Source of the DNA: Streptomyces sp. TRM68416
Lineage (GTDB): Bacteria > Actinomycetota > Actinomycetes > Streptomycetales > Streptomycetaceae
Assembly (NCBI RefSeq): GCF_014596915.1
Contig: NZ_JACVWU010000001.1
Span: 434,001 to 498,000 of the forward strand
Direction: 5' to 3'
DNA: 64,000 nt
Of this stretch, positions 26,501 to 37,095 are shown piece after piece. The translations under genes were made by a program, and so were the position numbers. The stretch's first letter is position 1. Each line of letters begins with the position of its first letter. The notes under the pieces were generated by a model. The model was not told the DNA's origin. It ran no database searches and was given only the letters and a program-made list of their open reading frames with translations.

Positions 26501-29500
26501 GCCGGGGCTGTCCAGCGCCCGGCGCAGCACCTGCTCGACGTGGTCCACCAGACGGCGCACGGTGGACTCGTCGAACAGGGCCGTGTCGTACTCGACCATG
26601 AACCGCAGGCCGTCGCGGTGGTGGGTGAGGTAGACGCTGAGGTCGAAGGGGGCCCGCTCGCTCGGCACGTCGAGCAGGGTGGCGGTCAGCCGGGGTGGGT
26701 CGAAGTCGGCCTCGCCCTCGTTCTCGTACTCCACCATCACCTGGAACAGCGGGTTGCGGCCCGGGTCCCGGTGCGGGTTGAGGGCGCCGACCAGTTCGTC
26801 GAAGGGGACGCGGCGGTGCTCGTAGGCCGTCATGCTGCCGTCGCGGACCCGGCGCAGCAGGGTGGGGAAGTCGGGGGCGCCGGTGAGGTCCACGCGCAGC
26901 GGCACGGTGTCGAGGAAGAGGCCTACGTGGTGTTCGGCGCCCGCGGGACGGGCGGCCACGGCGGTGCCGAGGACCACGTCCCGCTGTCCGGCGTACCGGC
27001 CGAGGACGGCGCCGATCGCGCCGGTCAGGGTCATGAAGAGGGTGGCGCGGTGGGTGGCGGCGAACGCGCGGAGCCTGCCGGTGAGTTCGGCGTCCAGCGC
27101 GTGGGTGAGGCTCGCGCCCGCGCCGGTCCTGACCGGCGGGCGGGGGCGGTCGGATGGCAGGTCGAGGTCGGGGGCGTCGCCGAGTGCGCGCCGCCAGAAG
27201 TCGAGCGAGGCGGCCAGTTCGGCGGGCTCGGGGCGGGCGGGCGCGGGCGGCTCGGGGAGCGCGGGCGGCTCCTCGCCGCGGTAGTAGGCGGCGAGGTCAC
27301 GGACGAGGACGGCCGTGGAGGAGGAGTCGAAGACGATGTGGTGGGCCAGCAGGAAGAGCAGGTGCCGCTCGTCCGACAACCTCAGCAACCGGGCGATGAC
27401 CAGCGGCCCTTCGGCGAGATCCATACCGCCCCGCCCCTCGGCGGCGAGCACGGCCCGCAGCGCCTCCTCCTCGGTCGCCCCGCCGAAGTCCTCGACCGGA
27501 CAGTCCAGGACCACCCGGTCGCGCACCTCCTGGTACGGGACGCCGTCGGCCTCCCCGAACACCGTGCGCAGCGCCGGATGCCGGTCCGCGACCCGCTGCA
27601 GCGCCCGGCGCAGGGCGGGCACGTCGAGCGGCCCGTCGAGTCGTACGGCCTTCGGCTCGCAGTACATGGTCGTGCCCGGGTGCAGCCGCTCCAGGAACCA
27701 GATGCGGCGCTGGGCGGCCGACAACGGCATACGACGGCCCACGGCCGCCACCGGCGCCGTCCCGTACTCCCGTCGGCGCACCCGGTCCAGCACCGGCAGC
27801 GCGGCCAGCACCTTCTCCTTCGGCACGCCGAAGTCCACGAAGCAGGCGATCTCGTCCGCCCCGGCCGCCACCAGCCGCCCGACCGCCTCGGCCGCCGTGC
27901 GCTCGTCGCCGATCAGCGCCCGGGAACCGCAGTAGCGCTCGTACGCCCGCCCGAGCAGGAACTCCACGTCGTCCTCGGGGGTGTTCTCCAGGTCGACGTC
28001 GAAGCCGAGGCTGTTGGTGACCTGGTCGAAGAGGGACAGCGAGGAACGCAGGTACGACACGAAGGGCCGGTAGGCCTCGGCGCGGGCGCGCTCGGCGTCC
28101 TCGTCCAGATAGGTGTGCACCAGCACCACCACCCGGCCGGACGCGGGGTCGAGGCCGTGCTCGGCGCGGGTGCGCCGGTACAGGGCGATGTTCCGCGCGA
28201 GCTGCTCGACGGTCTGCGTCATCAGGTTGGTGACCACGCCGAGCCCCTCGGCGGCGGCCCGCCGGTAGCTGTCCGGGTTTCCCACCACGGCCGCGTACAG
28301 CGGCAGTTCGGCCTGGACCGGGCGCGGGTGCAGCGTCACGTCGACCAGGGACCCGTCACCGGCGGTCACGGAAACGGGCTCACCGGACCACAACCGGCGT
28401 ACGGTGCCCAGCCGTTCGTACATCACCTCGCGGTGCCGGCCGTAGTTCTCCGGCGCGAGCGCGAAGTCCGTCGCATGCCAGCCGCTCGCGACGCACAGCC
28501 CCGCCCGGCCGCCGGAGATGTTGTCGACGACCGACCACTCCTCGGCGACCCGCACCGGATGGTGCAACGGCAGCACGACGGAACCGGCGTTGAGACGGAT
28601 CCGGCTGGTACGGGACGCGAGCGCGGCGGCGAGCACGGAGGGGTTGGGAAAGAGCGCGCCGAAGGAATTGAAGTGCCGCTCCGGGAACCACAGTCCGTGG
28701 AAGCCCTGCCGGTCGGCGAACTCGGCGGCGTCCATGATGAGGCCGTACTTGTCCTGGGCGGCGTCCTCGGGGTAGTCGCCGAAGAAGTAGAGGCTGAAGT
28801 CGGGTCCGGTGGTGGGGGTGAAGGGGGTGGCGGGCGGGGTGGGGGCGGGCGTGGGGGTGGGGGTGGGGGCGGGCGTGAGGGTCGGTTCGGCCTTGGCCAG
28901 CAGGTCGAGCTGACGGTTGATCACGCCGGTGACTTGATCGGCGAGTTGCTGAGCGATCCTGAGCTGCTGGCCGAAGAGACCGTGCAGGTCGGGGGCCTCT
29001 GGCACGGCAGGTAACTCAGGTACCGCTGCTGGCACCTCCGGTATCGCTGCTGGCACCTCTGGCACCGCCGGCTCCGCCGCCGCCCCGGTCGCCCCGAGCC
29101 GCTCGGCCAGCTTCCGGGGTGTGTCGGCGGAGTCGAAGAGTTCACGGACCGGCACACGCACCCCGTAGCGCTGCTCCAGCTTGGTCGTCATGCCCATCAG
29201 GGCGAGGGAGTCGGCGCCGAGCTCGAAGAAGGACCGGTCGGGGGCGACCTCGGCGACGGGCCTGCCCAGCGCCTCGGCCGCCAGCTCCCGCACACCACCG
29301 AGGACCCCGCCAAAGGAACCGCTCACGGCAGCGGCCCCGACCACAGCGCCGGAGCGGGGCACGGAGGCCAAACCGTCGCCGGACGCGGAGCCGGGGCCAC
29401 CGGCGGAGCCGGGCGCAGCCGCGGAGCCGGGCGCGGATGGGCCGCCCGTCGGGCGTCGGCGCAAGGGGTGTCCCGGCAGGGGGATCCGGCCCCCGCCTGC

Positions 29501-32500
29501 CGTGACCGTCCGCCAGTCCAGCTCCGCGCCCCGCTCGTAGGCCTCGCCCAGCGCCCGGAGCAGCCCGGCCGTCTGCTCGGCGGCGTCCGCTCCGCCGCCC
29601 TGCGCGGCCAGCCAGCGGCTCGTGGGGGCGCAGTGTCGCCCGAGGCCGGTGAGGGTCTCTCCGGCGCCGATCTCGACGAAGTCTCCGTGTCCGTGCGCGG
29701 TCGCCGTGGCCATGGCGAGGTCGAAGCGCACCGGCTGCCGCGCCTGTCGGAGCAGGTACCCGGCGTCCACGGTCCAGCCCTCGGGCCGCAGTCCGCCGTC
29801 GGCGGTGGTGATCAGCGGGGTGTCGACGGGCCGGTACGCCACCTGCTCGGCGTAGGCGGAGAACGCGCTCAGCGCCTCCTCCAGCGCGGCCGAGTGGAAC
29901 GCCCGGTCCACGGGCAGCGTCCGCCGGTCCAGCCCTTCGGCGTCGAGCAGGCGTGCCGCCGCTTCGAGGGCGTCGGGCGGGCCCGAAATGACGTGGGAGC
30001 GCGGCCCGTTGACGGCGGCGAGTTCGGCACCGGCGGCCCGCGCGACGCGTTCGGCGTCCGCTCGCGTGGCACGTACGGCGAGCATGCCGCCGGGCGGGCA
30101 CAGGGCGTGCATCAGCCGTCCGCGCCGGGCGGTGAGCCGCAGCCCGTCCTCGACGGTGATCGCCCCGGCCGCGCACAGGGCCGCGTACTCGCCGACGCTG
30201 TGCCCGAACAGCAGCGCGGGGCGGACGCCGGCCGACCGCCAGACCTCGGCGAGCGCGACCTGGTGGGCGAAGAGGGCGGCCTGGGCGGTCTCGGTGGGCC
30301 AGATCCCGCCGTCGGCGTCGGCCGCCCCGTCCAGCAGGAGGGGCAGCAGGGCGGGGCCGTCGAACTCGTCGGTGTGGACCTCGGCGCAGCGGTCGAGGAT
30401 CCGCCGGGCGGCGGGATGAGCGGCGTACAGCCCGCTCGCCATGCCGCGCCGGGCGCTGCCCTGCCCGGCGAACGCGAAGGCGACGGACCCCAGGGGCGCC
30501 GCCGTACCGCCCGTCCGGGCCTCCAGCGCCCGGACGAGTTCGTGCGCCGTACGCCCGACCGCCGTGACGCGTGCCGGGCGGTGCGGTCGGCCCAGGGCCA
30601 GGGTGGCCGCGACGTCGGCGGCCGACAGGCCGGGCTGCCGCCGCAGCCGGTCGGCGAGCGCTGCGGCCAGCTCGTCCAGGGCCTGTCCGTCGGTGGCCGA
30701 CACCGGTACGAGCACCGGGAGCCGGGGCGGTTCGGCGGGGTCGCGTACGGGGGCCTCCTCCAGGATCACGTGGGCGTTGGTGCCGCCGACGCCGAGGGCG
30801 CTGACGCCCGCCCGGCGCGGGGTGCCGTCGGGGGACGGCCAGGGGCGCAGCTCCGTCGCCAGGGTCAACGGGCTTCTGTCCAGGCGGAGTTCGGGGTTGG
30901 GGCGGGTCAGGTGGAGCGTGGGGACCAGGGTGCGGTGGCGGAGCATGAGGACCGTCTTGATCAACCCCGCCATACCGGCGCAGCTGTCCAGATGGCCGAC
31001 GTTCGGCTTGACCGACCCGACCGCGCAGAACCCGGTGCGCCGGGTGCCCTCGCCGAGGGCACGGCCGAGCGCCTCGAACTCCACCGGGTCACCGAGCCGG
31101 GTTCCGGTCCCGTGCGCCTCCACGTACGAGATCGTGTCTCCGGCGACCCCGGCGCGGCGCAGCGCCTGCCGCACCACGTCCACCTGTCCGACGACGCCGG
31201 GGGCGGTGAAACCGACCTTGCCCGCGCCGTCGTTGTTGACCGCGGAGCCCAGGATGACCGCGTGGACGGTGTCCCCGTCGGCGAGTGCCCGGTCGAGCCG
31301 TTTGAGCAGGACGGCGGCGACCCCGTTCCCGCCGACCGTGCCGTCGGCGTCCGCGTCGAAGGGCCGGCACCGCCCGGTGGGCGACAGGATGGAGCCGGGG
31401 TGACTGCGGTACCCGCTCTCCTGCGGCAGGTGCACGGCCGCGGCACCGGCCAGGGCCAGCTCCGCCTCGCCGGAGAGCAGCGACTGCGCGGCCAGGTGCA
31501 CGGCGACGAGCGAGGTCGAACAGGCGGTCTGCACACCGATCGCGGGCCCGGTGAGCCCGAGCCGGTAGGCGACCCGGGTGGCGAGGAAGTCCGGCTGCCG
31601 ACCGATGGCGCTCTGCATGCCGGTGGCGGGATCCGACTCCGACTCGGGCGGCACCGCGCCCCGGCCCTGCTGATGGCCGTAGAGGTTCATCCCCGACCCG
31701 GCGAACACACCGATCCTGTCCCCGGATTCACCCCCGGCGTACCCCCCGTCCTCCAGCGCCCGCAGACAGCACTCCAGGAACAACCGGTGGGCGGGATGCG
31801 TCAGTTCGGCCTCCTTCGGGCTGATCCCGAAGAACTCGGCATCGAACCCGTCGACCCCGTCGAGAACCCCACCGACCGGCACCCGACCACCAACACCGCC
31901 GACACCGATGTCACCGAAGACGCGAACACTGTCGACCCCGTCCCGCAGGTTCCCCCAGAACCCGTCCACCGAATCGGCCCCGGGAAACCGAAGTGCCATA
32001 CCGACCACGGCGATACGGCGATCGAGGCCGGAGTCCGCTACGACCTCGCCGCGTACGTCCACCTCCGGACCGCCCGCGAGATACGCGCCCAGCGCCGCGG
32101 CCGTCGGATGCTCGAAGAACGCCGTCTGTGCGACATCCACCCCCAGCCGCTCCCGAAGCCGCCCCCGCAACCGCACCACAAGAACGGACGTCAGCCCCAA
32201 CTCGTAGAACGGCACCCGCACATCAACATCCCGCCCCAGAAGCCCGGCGACCTCTTCCCGCACAACCTGCGCCACAAGACCGGCATCCACCGACAAGCCC
32301 GCCCCAAGAGAACCGCCTCCCGCACCCGCCGACGGCGAATCCGCCTCACCAGGGCCACCCGCACCCGACAACGAAAGTTGCACGGGTGGTGCGGGTGGGA
32401 ACACTCCCGCCGAAGGCGAAGCCGAGGCGCCCAACCGCTCCCGCAACACCCCCCGCCGCACCTTCCCCGCAGGCGTCCGCGGAAATTCCTCCCCCGGCAC

Positions 32501-34138
32501 GGCCACCACCCACCCCGCGCTCAACCGCAGCCGCCGGAACAGCTCCGCCCGCACCTCCCCCGCGATCCGCGCGTCCTCCTCGTCCCCCCGGCTGACGAAG
32601 AACACCGCCAACTCCTCGGTCCCCCGCTCCACCCGAGGAACCCCACACGCGGCAACCTCCCCCTGCCGCACCCCCCGAACAGCGCTCGCAGCCTCCTCCA
32701 CCTCATGGGCGTACACGTTGTGCCCATTCAGAATGATCAGATCCTTGCGCCGCCCGGTGATCACCACCTGCCCACCGTCGAAGAAGGCGAGGTCCCCGGT
32801 GTCCAACCACTCCCGCCCGTCGGGAAACGCCTCCGCGTCCGCCTCGGGATCATCGACGTACCCCGGAGTCACCCGCGCGGCGGACCGCACCTGAAGCCGC
32901 CCGATCCGCCCCTCCCCCGCAAGCTCCCCCCGCTCGTCGACCACCCGCAACGTCACCCCGTGCGCGGGCGCACCGGCCGCGACGAACGTGACGACCTCCT
33001 CGTCCGATGCCCCGGCCTCACCACCAACCCGCACCAACTCCCCACCCAGACTGCTCTTCCGCAGCCGCTGCACGGTCCCGGGCCGGTCAAGTCGCCCGTA
33101 CGTCACGGCCGTGACCGTCTCCGCCATCCCCCAGGCCGGAACGACATGCCCTTCCCGCACCCCGTACTCCGCAGTCGCGTCGAGAAAGCCCCGCATCACC
33201 GGAAGGACGATCTGCTCACCCCCGCACACCAGGGTCTTCAGCCCGCCCAACTCCCACTCCCGCCCCGGCTCTTCGGCCAGCGCGTCGGCGACGAGCCGAT
33301 ACGCGAACGTCGGCGCCCAACTGTGCCCGGCCCGGTACTCGTGCAGCAGATCGAGCCAGCGCAGCGGATCCGCGAGGACCCACTCCGTCGGCGCGTGGAC
33401 GTTGGTGGATCCGGTGAACACGGCGAGCAGGTGGTAGAGCAGGAAGGCCCCGCTGTGGTCCACCGGCAGCCAGTTCACCAGCGTGTCCTCGCCGCGCACG
33501 TCCAGGATCCGCCGACTGCTGGCGGCGAAGTCGGCGAGCCCGGCATGGGTGAGGCGTGCGGCCTTGGGCGCGCCCGTGCTGCCCGAGGACAGCATCAGCA
33601 GCGCGTCGTCGCTCCCCACCGGCTCGACGTGCTCGTGCACCTCGGCGGCCGCCAGGCACGCACGCACGTCGGCGGCCCTCACGCCGGGCGCCGACCGCGT
33701 CAGTCCTACGACCCCGGACGCGTCCGTGAGCACCAGGGGCCCGCGCAGCAACGCGCAGGCGTGCAGCAGCCGTTCGTGCGCGGGCGCCCCCGGCACCGGG
33801 GCCTCGGCGATGGCGACCGGCCGCACCCCGCCGAGCACGCAGGCCCAGAAGGCGGGGAAGAAGTCGACGAGGGGCAGCCCGCAGAGCACCACGGTGTCGC
33901 CGCGCCCCACCCCGCGCTCGCGCAGCCCGCCGAGCAACCGGCGGGCACGGGAGAGCAGTTCGGGGTACGTCAGGGTCCGCGCGCGTCCGTCCGCGTCGAG
34001 GGCGACCACGGTTCCGCCCGCGGAGTCGGCCGCCCGCAGCAGCGCCTGCACGGCGTCCCGCGGATCGTCGGCGTCCCGCTCTGGCTCGGGCCCCCTGCAC
34101 AGCGACGCTCCCCGTACCCGTTCCATGCGTGCCCTCAT
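23504..34138 (-). CDS. Hybrid PKS-NRPS megasynthase (AL-ACP-KS-AT-ACP-LLM-C-A-PCP-C)
   Basis: A 3544-residue megasynthase. Domains in order: acyl-AMP ligase (about 30-580; [38 protein letters not shown]); ACP (about 648, LGLTSV); KS (about 710-1130; TACSTS Cys near 873, EAHGTGT, KPNVGH); AT (about 1210-1510; GHSVGEY Ser near 1313, AFHS suggesting malonyl-CoA); ACP (about 1644, GADSLALMG); MupA/Atu3671-type FMN luciferase-like monooxygenase (about 1779-2122); C (HHIVFDS near 2266); A ([18 protein letters not shown] near 2728); PCP (GGHSLGAI near 3099); and a last C (HHAVCDGW near 3263). There is no KR, DH, methyltransferase or thioesterase. An acyl starter would be extended once, oxidised and joined to an amino acid; the last C probably releases the product onto an unknown acceptor. 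Leu1709 is TTA (29014-29012). The ATG at 34138 overlaps the MFS stop. Confidence 0.93.
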   Translation of the reverse strand: MRARMERVRGASLCRGPEPERDADDPRDAVQALLRAADSAGGTVVALDADGRARTLTYPELLSRARRLLGGLRERGVGRGDTVVLCGLPLVDFFPAFWACVLGGVRPVAIAEAPVPGAPAHERLLHACALLRGPLVLTDASGVVGLTRSAPGVRAADVRACLAAAEVHEHVEPVGSDDALLMLSSGSTGAPKAARLTHAGLADFAASSRRILDVRGEDTLVNWLPVDHSGAFLLYHLLAVFTGSTNVHAPTEWVLADPLRWLDLLHEYRAGHSWAPTFAYRLVADALAEEPGREWELGGLKTLVCGGEQIVLPVMRGFLDATAEYGVREGHVVPAWGMAETVTAVTYGRLDRPGTVQRLRKSSLGGELVRVGGEAGASDEEVVTFVAAGAPAHGVTLRVVDERGELAGEGRIGRLQVRSAARVTPGYVDDPEADAEAFPDGREWLDTGDLAFFDGGQVVITGRRKDLIILNGHNVYAHEVEEAASAVRGVRQGEVAACGVPRVERGTEELAVFFVSRGDEEDARIAGEVRAELFRRLRLSAGWVVAVPGEEFPRTPAGKVRRGVLRERLGASASPSAGVFPPAPPVQLSLSGAGGPGEADSPSAGAGGGSLGAGLSVDAGLVAQVVREEVAGLLGRDVDVRVPFYELGLTSVLVVRLRGRLRERLGVDVAQTAFFEHPTAAALGAYLAGGPEVDVRGEVVADSGLDRRIAVVGMALRFPGADSVDGFWGNLRDGVDSVRVFGDIGVGGVGGRVPVGGVLDGVDGFDAEFFGISPKEAELTHPAHRLFLECCLRALEDGGYAGGESGDRIGVFAGSGMNLYGHQQGRGAVPPESESDPATGMQSAIGRQPDFLATRVAYRLGLTGPAIGVQTACSTSLVAVHLAAQSLLSGEAELALAGAAAVHLPQESGYRSHPGSILSPTGRCRPFDADADGTVGGNGVAAVLLKRLDRALADGDTVHAVILGSAVNNDGAGKVGFTAPGVVGQVDVVRQALRRAGVAGDTISYVEAHGTGTRLGDPVEFEALGRALGEGTRRTGFCAVGSVKPNVGHLDSCAGMAGLIKTVLMLRHRTLVPTLHLTRPNPELRLDRSPLTLATELRPWPSPDGTPRRAGVSALGVGGTNAHVILEEAPVRDPAEPPRLPVLVPVSATDGQALDELAAALADRLRRQPGLSAADVAATLALGRPHRPARVTAVGRTAHELVRALEARTGGTAAPLGSVAFAFAGQGSARRGMASGLYAAHPAARRILDRCAEVHTDEFDGPALLPLLLDGAADADGGIWPTETAQAALFAHQVALAEVWRSAGVRPALLFGHSVGEYAALCAAGAITVEDGLRLTARRGRLMHALCPPGGMLAVRATRADAERVARAAGAELAAVNGPRSHVISGPPDALEAAARLLDAEGLDRRTLPVDRAFHSAALEEALSAFSAYAEQVAYRPVDTPLITTADGGLRPEGWTVDAGYLLRQARQPVRFDLAMATATAHGHGDFVEIGAGETLTGLGRHCAPTSRWLAAQGGGADAAEQTAGLLRALGEAYERGAELDWRTVTAGGGRIPLPGHPLRRRPTGGPSAPGSAAAPGSAGGPGSASGDGLASVPRSGAVVGAAAVSGSFGGVLGGVRELAAEALGRPVAEVAPDRSFFELGADSLALMGMTTKLEQRYGVRVPVRELFDSADTPRKLAERLGATGAAAEPAVPEVPAAIPEVPAAVPELPAVPEAPDLHGLFGQQLRIAQQLADQVTGVINRQLDLLAKAEPTLTPAPTPTPTPAPTPPATPFTPTTGPDFSLYFFGDYPEDAAQDKYGLIMDAAEFADRQGFHGLWFPERHFNSFGALFPNPSVLAAALASRTSRIRLNAGSVVLPLHHPVRVAEEWSVVDNISGGRAGLCVASGWHATDFALAPENYGRHREVMYERLGTVRRLWSGEPVSVTAGDGSLVDVTLHPRPVQAELPLYAAVVGNPDSYRRAAAEGLGVVTNLMTQTVEQLARNIALYRRTRAEHGLDPASGRVVVLVHTYLDEDAERARAEAYRPFVSYLRSSLSLFDQVTNSLGFDVDLENTPEDDVEFLLGRAYERYCGSRALIGDERTAAEAVGRLVAAGADEIACFVDFGVPKEKVLAALPVLDRVRRREYGTAPVAAVGRRMPLSAAQRRIWFLERLHPGTTMYCEPKAVRLDGPLDVPALRRALQRVADRHPALRTVFGEADGVPYQEVRDRVVLDCPVEDFGGATEEEALRAVLAAEGRGGMDLAEGPLVIARLLRLSDERHLLFLLAHHIVFDSSSTAVLVRDLAAYYRGEEPPALPEPPAPARPEPAELAASLDFWRRALGDAPDLDLPSDRPRPPVRTGAGASLTHALDAELTGRLRAFAATHRATLFMTLTGAIGAVLGRYAGQRDVVLGTAVAARPAGAEHHVGLFLDTVPLRVDLTGAPDFPTLLRRVRDGSMTAYEHRRVPFDELVGALNPHRDPGRNPLFQVMVEYENEGEADFDPPRLTATLLDVPSERAPFDLSVYLTHHRDGLRFMVEYDTALFDESTVRRLVDHVEQVLRRALDSPGTPLPELTAVTDADRAALARLGRLDEPQPPAGDTLHGLVERQARSTPHAVALVAGEQQVSYGELEASANRLAHLLRGRGAARGQRVAVLLPRGPELITALLGVLKSGAAYVPLDPASPTPRLSALLADAAPVLLLTCGELRDRHPGLAADDTTLLVADIDPALPADPPDSGARPEDPAYCIHTSGSTGRPKAVVVPHRGPANLVRAHLDEHPALRTLQWTAPTFDVSVQEIFTTLASGAELVLIDDEVRYDPAAVAEAVRRYEVQRMFMPCTPLRYLMETGPRLPALRELYSAGEALHLTDAFRRFLAAHLGCALYNQYGPTETSIIVTSHRVDPEGETLPPIGRPVPGARILLRDADGRPVPVGAVGEICVGGAPVALGYLGRPEETAAAFVDGGTLYRTGDLARWRTDGTLQYLGRADDQVKIRGHRVEPAEVQAALAALPGVREAAVVARRDRHGESELVAYVVAEDPDPLRAALAGALPDHLVPGRWMVLDRLPVNASGKLDRARLPEPTGDGQPEAEPASPLEKALHELWCEELGVAQVPVTRPFFELGGHSLGAIRLLHRMAEELDVEVTMADFFRTPTIRGIASRTEQRVPLTSSLRRLWRRHHEHPDPSVYNVAHRIDLHGQLDVERLRGALTRLVRRHDALRARCTGQTLEILADVPVEVPVEDVDDADRWCAEHARRPFALDRAPLFRFRLARLAPDHWILLTVFHHAVCDGWSLGVVRQELADLYGGRELPEATVQFTDLARDEHALPAARRAELERYWRSELTGVPLRLPLPYDHPRPAVLSGRGALHTWTVGAGTPARIAATAARLGVTPYAVLAAAFARWAGRLCGDAGDVVLAASSANRTRRDRAGTVGLIGDAVLVRARLSEAATFGDLAAQVAATLFTALDHQDLPLTEVVELVAPGTSQELFPTVLFTVVTTPPPTLELAGLRTRVESLAMRGVARNELYVVLVPGEEEITVTFEYSTDLLTAATVEEWARSFTAALEEVS
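29012..29014 (-). promoter_or_regulatory. TTA leucine codon (bldA-dependent) in the megasynthase
   Basis: In the Pro-rich linker between the second ACP and the monooxygenase, GAG-TTA-CCT codes E-L-P. The codon start 29014 is in frame with the ATG at 34138 (codon 1709). TTA is rare in Streptomyces and needs the bldA tRNA, so full-length synthesis is expected only when bldA is active. Confidence 0.85.
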
Positions 34139-35472
34139 CCCTTTCCCGGCGACCCGGAGGCCCGTGGTTCTCTCGTGTGACGCACGTCTACAGCAGCGCC
34201 CTCGACGCGTCCTCGGCGGCCCGCGAGCAGGAGCAGCACCAGCGCCCCGCACACCGCCGTACCGTGGAACAGCGCGACCACGGTCAGCGGGGCCAGCGCC
34301 TCCAGGGCCGCCGCCGCTGCGACGGTTCCCAGGGCGAATCCGGACTGCTCCGCCGTGGCGGACAGCCCGAACAGCCGTCCGCGTTCGCGGTCCGGGGCGG
34401 CCTGGAGGCGCGTGGTGTAGACGATCTCGGTCCAGCCGTCCGCGAACCCGGCCGCCGCGGCCGCGAGGACCAGCGCGAGGGCGGGCAGCCCGGTGAAGGC
34501 CAGGACGAAGGCGCACGACATCGCACAGGTGCCCAGCGCGAACCCGCGTTCGCCCCAGGCGGACCCGTCCTTCGTCCGCACCCGCTTGAGCACCTGGTGG
34601 GCGAGGACGGTGCCGACCGCCCAGGCCGCCCAGAAGCGGCTCATGAACAGGGCGGGGTGCGAGGGGTCGGCGAGGTCGGCCACGACCGGCAGGGCGACGT
34701 TGTGCGAGGAGGAGGCCAGCGCGTCGGTGCCGCGCAGCAGGACCATGCCGAGCAGCAGAGCGGGCACACCGGCCCAGACCCGCCACCGCACGCGCCGCTG
34801 CCCACCGCCGGTCGCACCACCCACCCCCTCCGCGCCCGCACCCGCCTCCGCACCCGACCCCGCACCCGCACCCGCGCGCGCCCCCGCCCCCTCCCCCGTC
34901 TCCCCCGCCTCCTCCGTACGCGGCCGCAGCACCACCAGCGCCGCCCCGGACACCACGAAGCTCGCGGCGTTGAGCGTGAACGCGGCGGCATAGCCGCCGT
35001 AGCCGATGACGGGGGCCGCGGAGGCGAAGCCGAGGACCGTGGCGAGGGAGCGGGCGGTGACGAGGAGGCCGTTGGCGTGGGCGCGCCGGTCCTGGCCGAC
35101 CATGGCGGGAACCGCGCTGCGCAGGGCCACGGTGAAGAAGGTGTTCCCGGCGCCCAGCACCACGACCGCGAGGCCGAGCAGCCACAGCGGTGTCGCCGTG
35201 GCGGTGAGCGCCAGGACGGTCATCGCGGCGGCCTGGGCGGCGTCGGTGCAGATCATCACGGTACGGCGGCCGACCCGCCCGGTCAGCGCTCCGGCGGCCG
35301 GCCCGGACAGGACCCCGGCGAAGAGCCGCAGCGCCATCACGGCGCCGATGCCGAAGGCGGTGCCGGTGACCTCGTAGGAGAACAGGCTCAGCGCGATGAG
35401 GTTGAGATAGTTGCCGTAGGCGGAGACGGCGTAGGCGGTCGCGAGAAGCCGGAACCTCGGCACGCTGATCAC
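34135..35472 (-). CDS. MFS exporter of the PKS-NRPS locus
   Basis: A 445-residue major facilitator protein with about twelve membrane helices in two halves. The loop in the middle (about residues 180-225) is an Ala/Gly/Glu-rich low-complexity insert. The motif-A-like GALTGRVGRRTVMIC follows helix 2, typical of drug/natural-product exporters such as the enterobactin exporter type. GTG 35472 is preceded by GGGGG. The open frame continues to 35646 without membrane-protein character. Its stop overlaps the megasynthase ATG (ATGA at 34138-34135), so exporter and synthase are one transcript. It probably exports the product and may give self-protection. Confidence 0.88.
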   Translation of the reverse strand: MISVPRFRLLATAYAVSAYGNYLNLIALSLFSYEVTGTAFGIGAVMALRLFAGVLSGPAAGALTGRVGRRTVMICTDAAQAAAMTVLALTATATPLWLLGLAVVVLGAGNTFFTVALRSAVPAMVGQDRRAHANGLLVTARSLATVLGFASAAPVIGYGGYAAAFTLNAASFVVSGAALVVLRPRTEEAGETGEGAGARAGAGAGSGAEAGAGAEGVGGATGGGQRRVRWRVWAGVPALLLGMVLLRGTDALASSSHNVALPVVADLADPSHPALFMSRFWAAWAVGTVLAHQVLKRVRTKDGSAWGERGFALGTCAMSCAFVLAFTGLPALALVLAAAAAGFADGWTEIVYTTRLQAAPDRERGRLFGLSATAEQSGFALGTVAAAAALEALAPLTVVALFHGTAVCGALVLLLLAGRRGRVEGAAVDVRHTREPRASGSPGKG

Positions 35473-35656
35473 TCGAACCCCCGTTCTGTGACGGCTCACC
35501 CTAAGCACCGCGCGAGGCAGGGACCGCCATGATCCGGCCAAGGCGGCGGAATCGCTGCGGTGTTGGCCGAGAACGTTCGGGACCGCTCGGTGATTGTTTC
35601 CGCACACGCCGGACATCCGGGCGCGAAGCAGACCCCCGATTGTCACTGCCTGCGCT

Positions 35657-35662
35657 TACTGT
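35657..35662 (+). promoter_or_regulatory. -10 element of a probable leaderless dgt transcript
   Basis: TACTGT ends six bases before the dgt ATG (35669), and no Shine-Dalgarno sequence precedes the ATG. A TAnnnT box at this distance is the usual sign of leaderless mRNA in Streptomyces. No convincing -35 box is seen. Confidence 0.5.
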
Positions 35663-35668
35663 CGATCC

Positions 35669-36949
35669 ATGGCGCACGAGAACCACATCCCACCGCCCGG
35701 CTACGACCCGATGTCCGTCGAGCGCTGGGCGCACGAGCCGGACAAGCGCCCGGGCCGTACGGCCTTCCAGCGCGACCGCGCCCGCGTGCTGCACTCCGCG
35801 GCCCTCAGAAGGCTCGCAGGCAAGACCCAGGTGGTGACGCCGGGCACGTACAGCCAGGCGTGGGACGCCAGCCCGCGCACCCGGCTCACCCACTCCCTGG
35901 AGTGCGCGCAGGTGGGCCGGGAGCTGGGCGCGGCCCTCGGCTGCGACCCCGACCTGGTGGAGGCGGCCTGCCTCTCGCACGACCTCGGCCATCCGCCCTT
36001 CGGTCACAACGGCGAGCAGGCGCTCAACGAGTTCGCCGAGGACTGCGGCGGCTTCGAGGGCAACGCCCAGTCGCTGCGGCTGCTGACCCGCATCGAGCCC
36101 AAGCGGTTCACCCCGGAGGGCTCCGTCGGCCTCAACCTCACCCGCGCCGCCCTGGACGCCGCCACCAAGTACCCGTGGCCGCGCGGCGCCCACCCCACCG
36201 ACCCCAAGTCCCCGAAGTTCGGTGTCTACGACGACGACCGTCCCGTGTTCGAGTGGGTCCGCAAGGGCGCCCCCGGCTCCCGCGCCACCTTCGAGGCCCA
36301 GGTCATGGACTGGTCGGACGACGTGGCGTACTCGGTGCACGACGTCGAGGACGGCCTGCACGCCGGCCACATCGACCCGGGCCATCTGCACGCCGAGCCC
36401 GAACGCCAGGCGGTCTTCGCGGTGGCCGTCGGCCGGTACGTGCCCGCGGACACCGACCCGGCGGAGCTGTCCGCCGCCCTGGACCGGCTCCAGGAGGAAC
36501 CCTGGTGGCCGCACGGCTACGACGGCAGCGCGGTCGCCCAGGCCCGTCTGAAGGACGCCACCAGCCAGCTCATCGGCCGCTTCTGCCTCGCCGCCGAGGG
36601 CGCCACACGCGCGGCCTACGGCACGGGCCGGCTCACCCGGTACGGCGCCGAGCTCGTCGTACCGCGGGAGACGCGCCTGGAGTGCGCGGTGCTCAAGGCC
36701 GTCGCCGACCGGTACGTCATGCAGCGCGCCGAGCAGGAGCGGCTCCGGGCCGACCAGCGGATCGTCGTCGCCGAGCTGGCGCAGGCGCTCACCGCGCGCG
36801 CTCCGGTCGGTCTCGACCCGCAGTTCCGCGCGCTGTTCGACCGGGCGCCCGAGGACCGGGCCCGCAAGCGGGTGATCGTGGACCAGATCGCGTCCCTCAC
36901 CGACGCCTCGGCGCGTTCGCTTCACGCACGCCTGACCGGGCACCCGTGA
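35669..36949 (+). CDS. dgt: dGTP triphosphohydrolase-like HD protein
   Basis: A 426-residue HD-domain hydrolase expected to split dNTPs into nucleoside and triphosphate. Metal-binding residues are visible in RTRLTHSLE (His), [16 protein letters not shown] (HD pair and extra His) and the later [18 protein letters not shown] (Asp). Its length is normal for the actinobacterial deoxyguanosinetriphosphate triphosphohydrolase-like family. It starts a conserved run with the FAD oxidoreductase, dnaG and hrdA. The ATG at 35669 has no ribosome-binding site and is probably the first base of the mRNA. It is divergent from the MFS gene, and the 196-base gap separates housekeeping DNA from the biosynthetic locus. 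Confidence 0.9.
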   Translation: MAHENHIPPPGYDPMSVERWAHEPDKRPGRTAFQRDRARVLHSAALRRLAGKTQVVTPGTYSQAWDASPRTRLTHSLECAQVGRELGAALGCDPDLVEAACLSHDLGHPPFGHNGEQALNEFAEDCGGFEGNAQSLRLLTRIEPKRFTPEGSVGLNLTRAALDAATKYPWPRGAHPTDPKSPKFGVYDDDRPVFEWVRKGAPGSRATFEAQVMDWSDDVAYSVHDVEDGLHAGHIDPGHLHAEPERQAVFAVAVGRYVPADTDPAELSAALDRLQEEPWWPHGYDGSAVAQARLKDATSQLIGRFCLAAEGATRAAYGTGRLTRYGAELVVPRETRLECAVLKAVADRYVMQRAEQERLRADQRIVVAELAQALTARAPVGLDPQFRALFDRAPEDRARKRVIVDQIASLTDASARSLHARLTGHP

Positions 36950-37095
36950 GAAAGGTGTGAGACAGCAGGGACGAGGGCGGCACCGAAAGGCCCCGAACGT
37001 GACCCTCCGTGGCCTGATCGGGCCACTCCCTCTTCCCCCATCACGCTGCGTGCGGGACGCTCCCATGTGGCGGCACCCTGACGAGGAGGCATCAA

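Noticed and set aside
23807..29014. A 1735-codon open frame on the + strand
   Set aside because: It lies opposite the megasynthase, has no known domain and is rich in Arg/Gly/Val as expected of an antisense shadow in high-G+C DNA.
29468..34180. A 1570-codon open frame on the + strand
   Set aside because: It is also a shadow of the megasynthase; its composition (Arg, Pro, Gly) has no protein family character.
34139..35185. Extension of the megasynthase frame upstream
   Set aside because: This part overlaps the MFS gene on the same strand and lacks domain sequence; the ATG at 34138 with ATGA overlap is the start.
35569..35576. GAACGTTC palindrome in the MFS-dgt gap as a LexA-type site
   Set aside because: Only 8 bases, and it does not fit the spacing of an actinobacterial SOS box.
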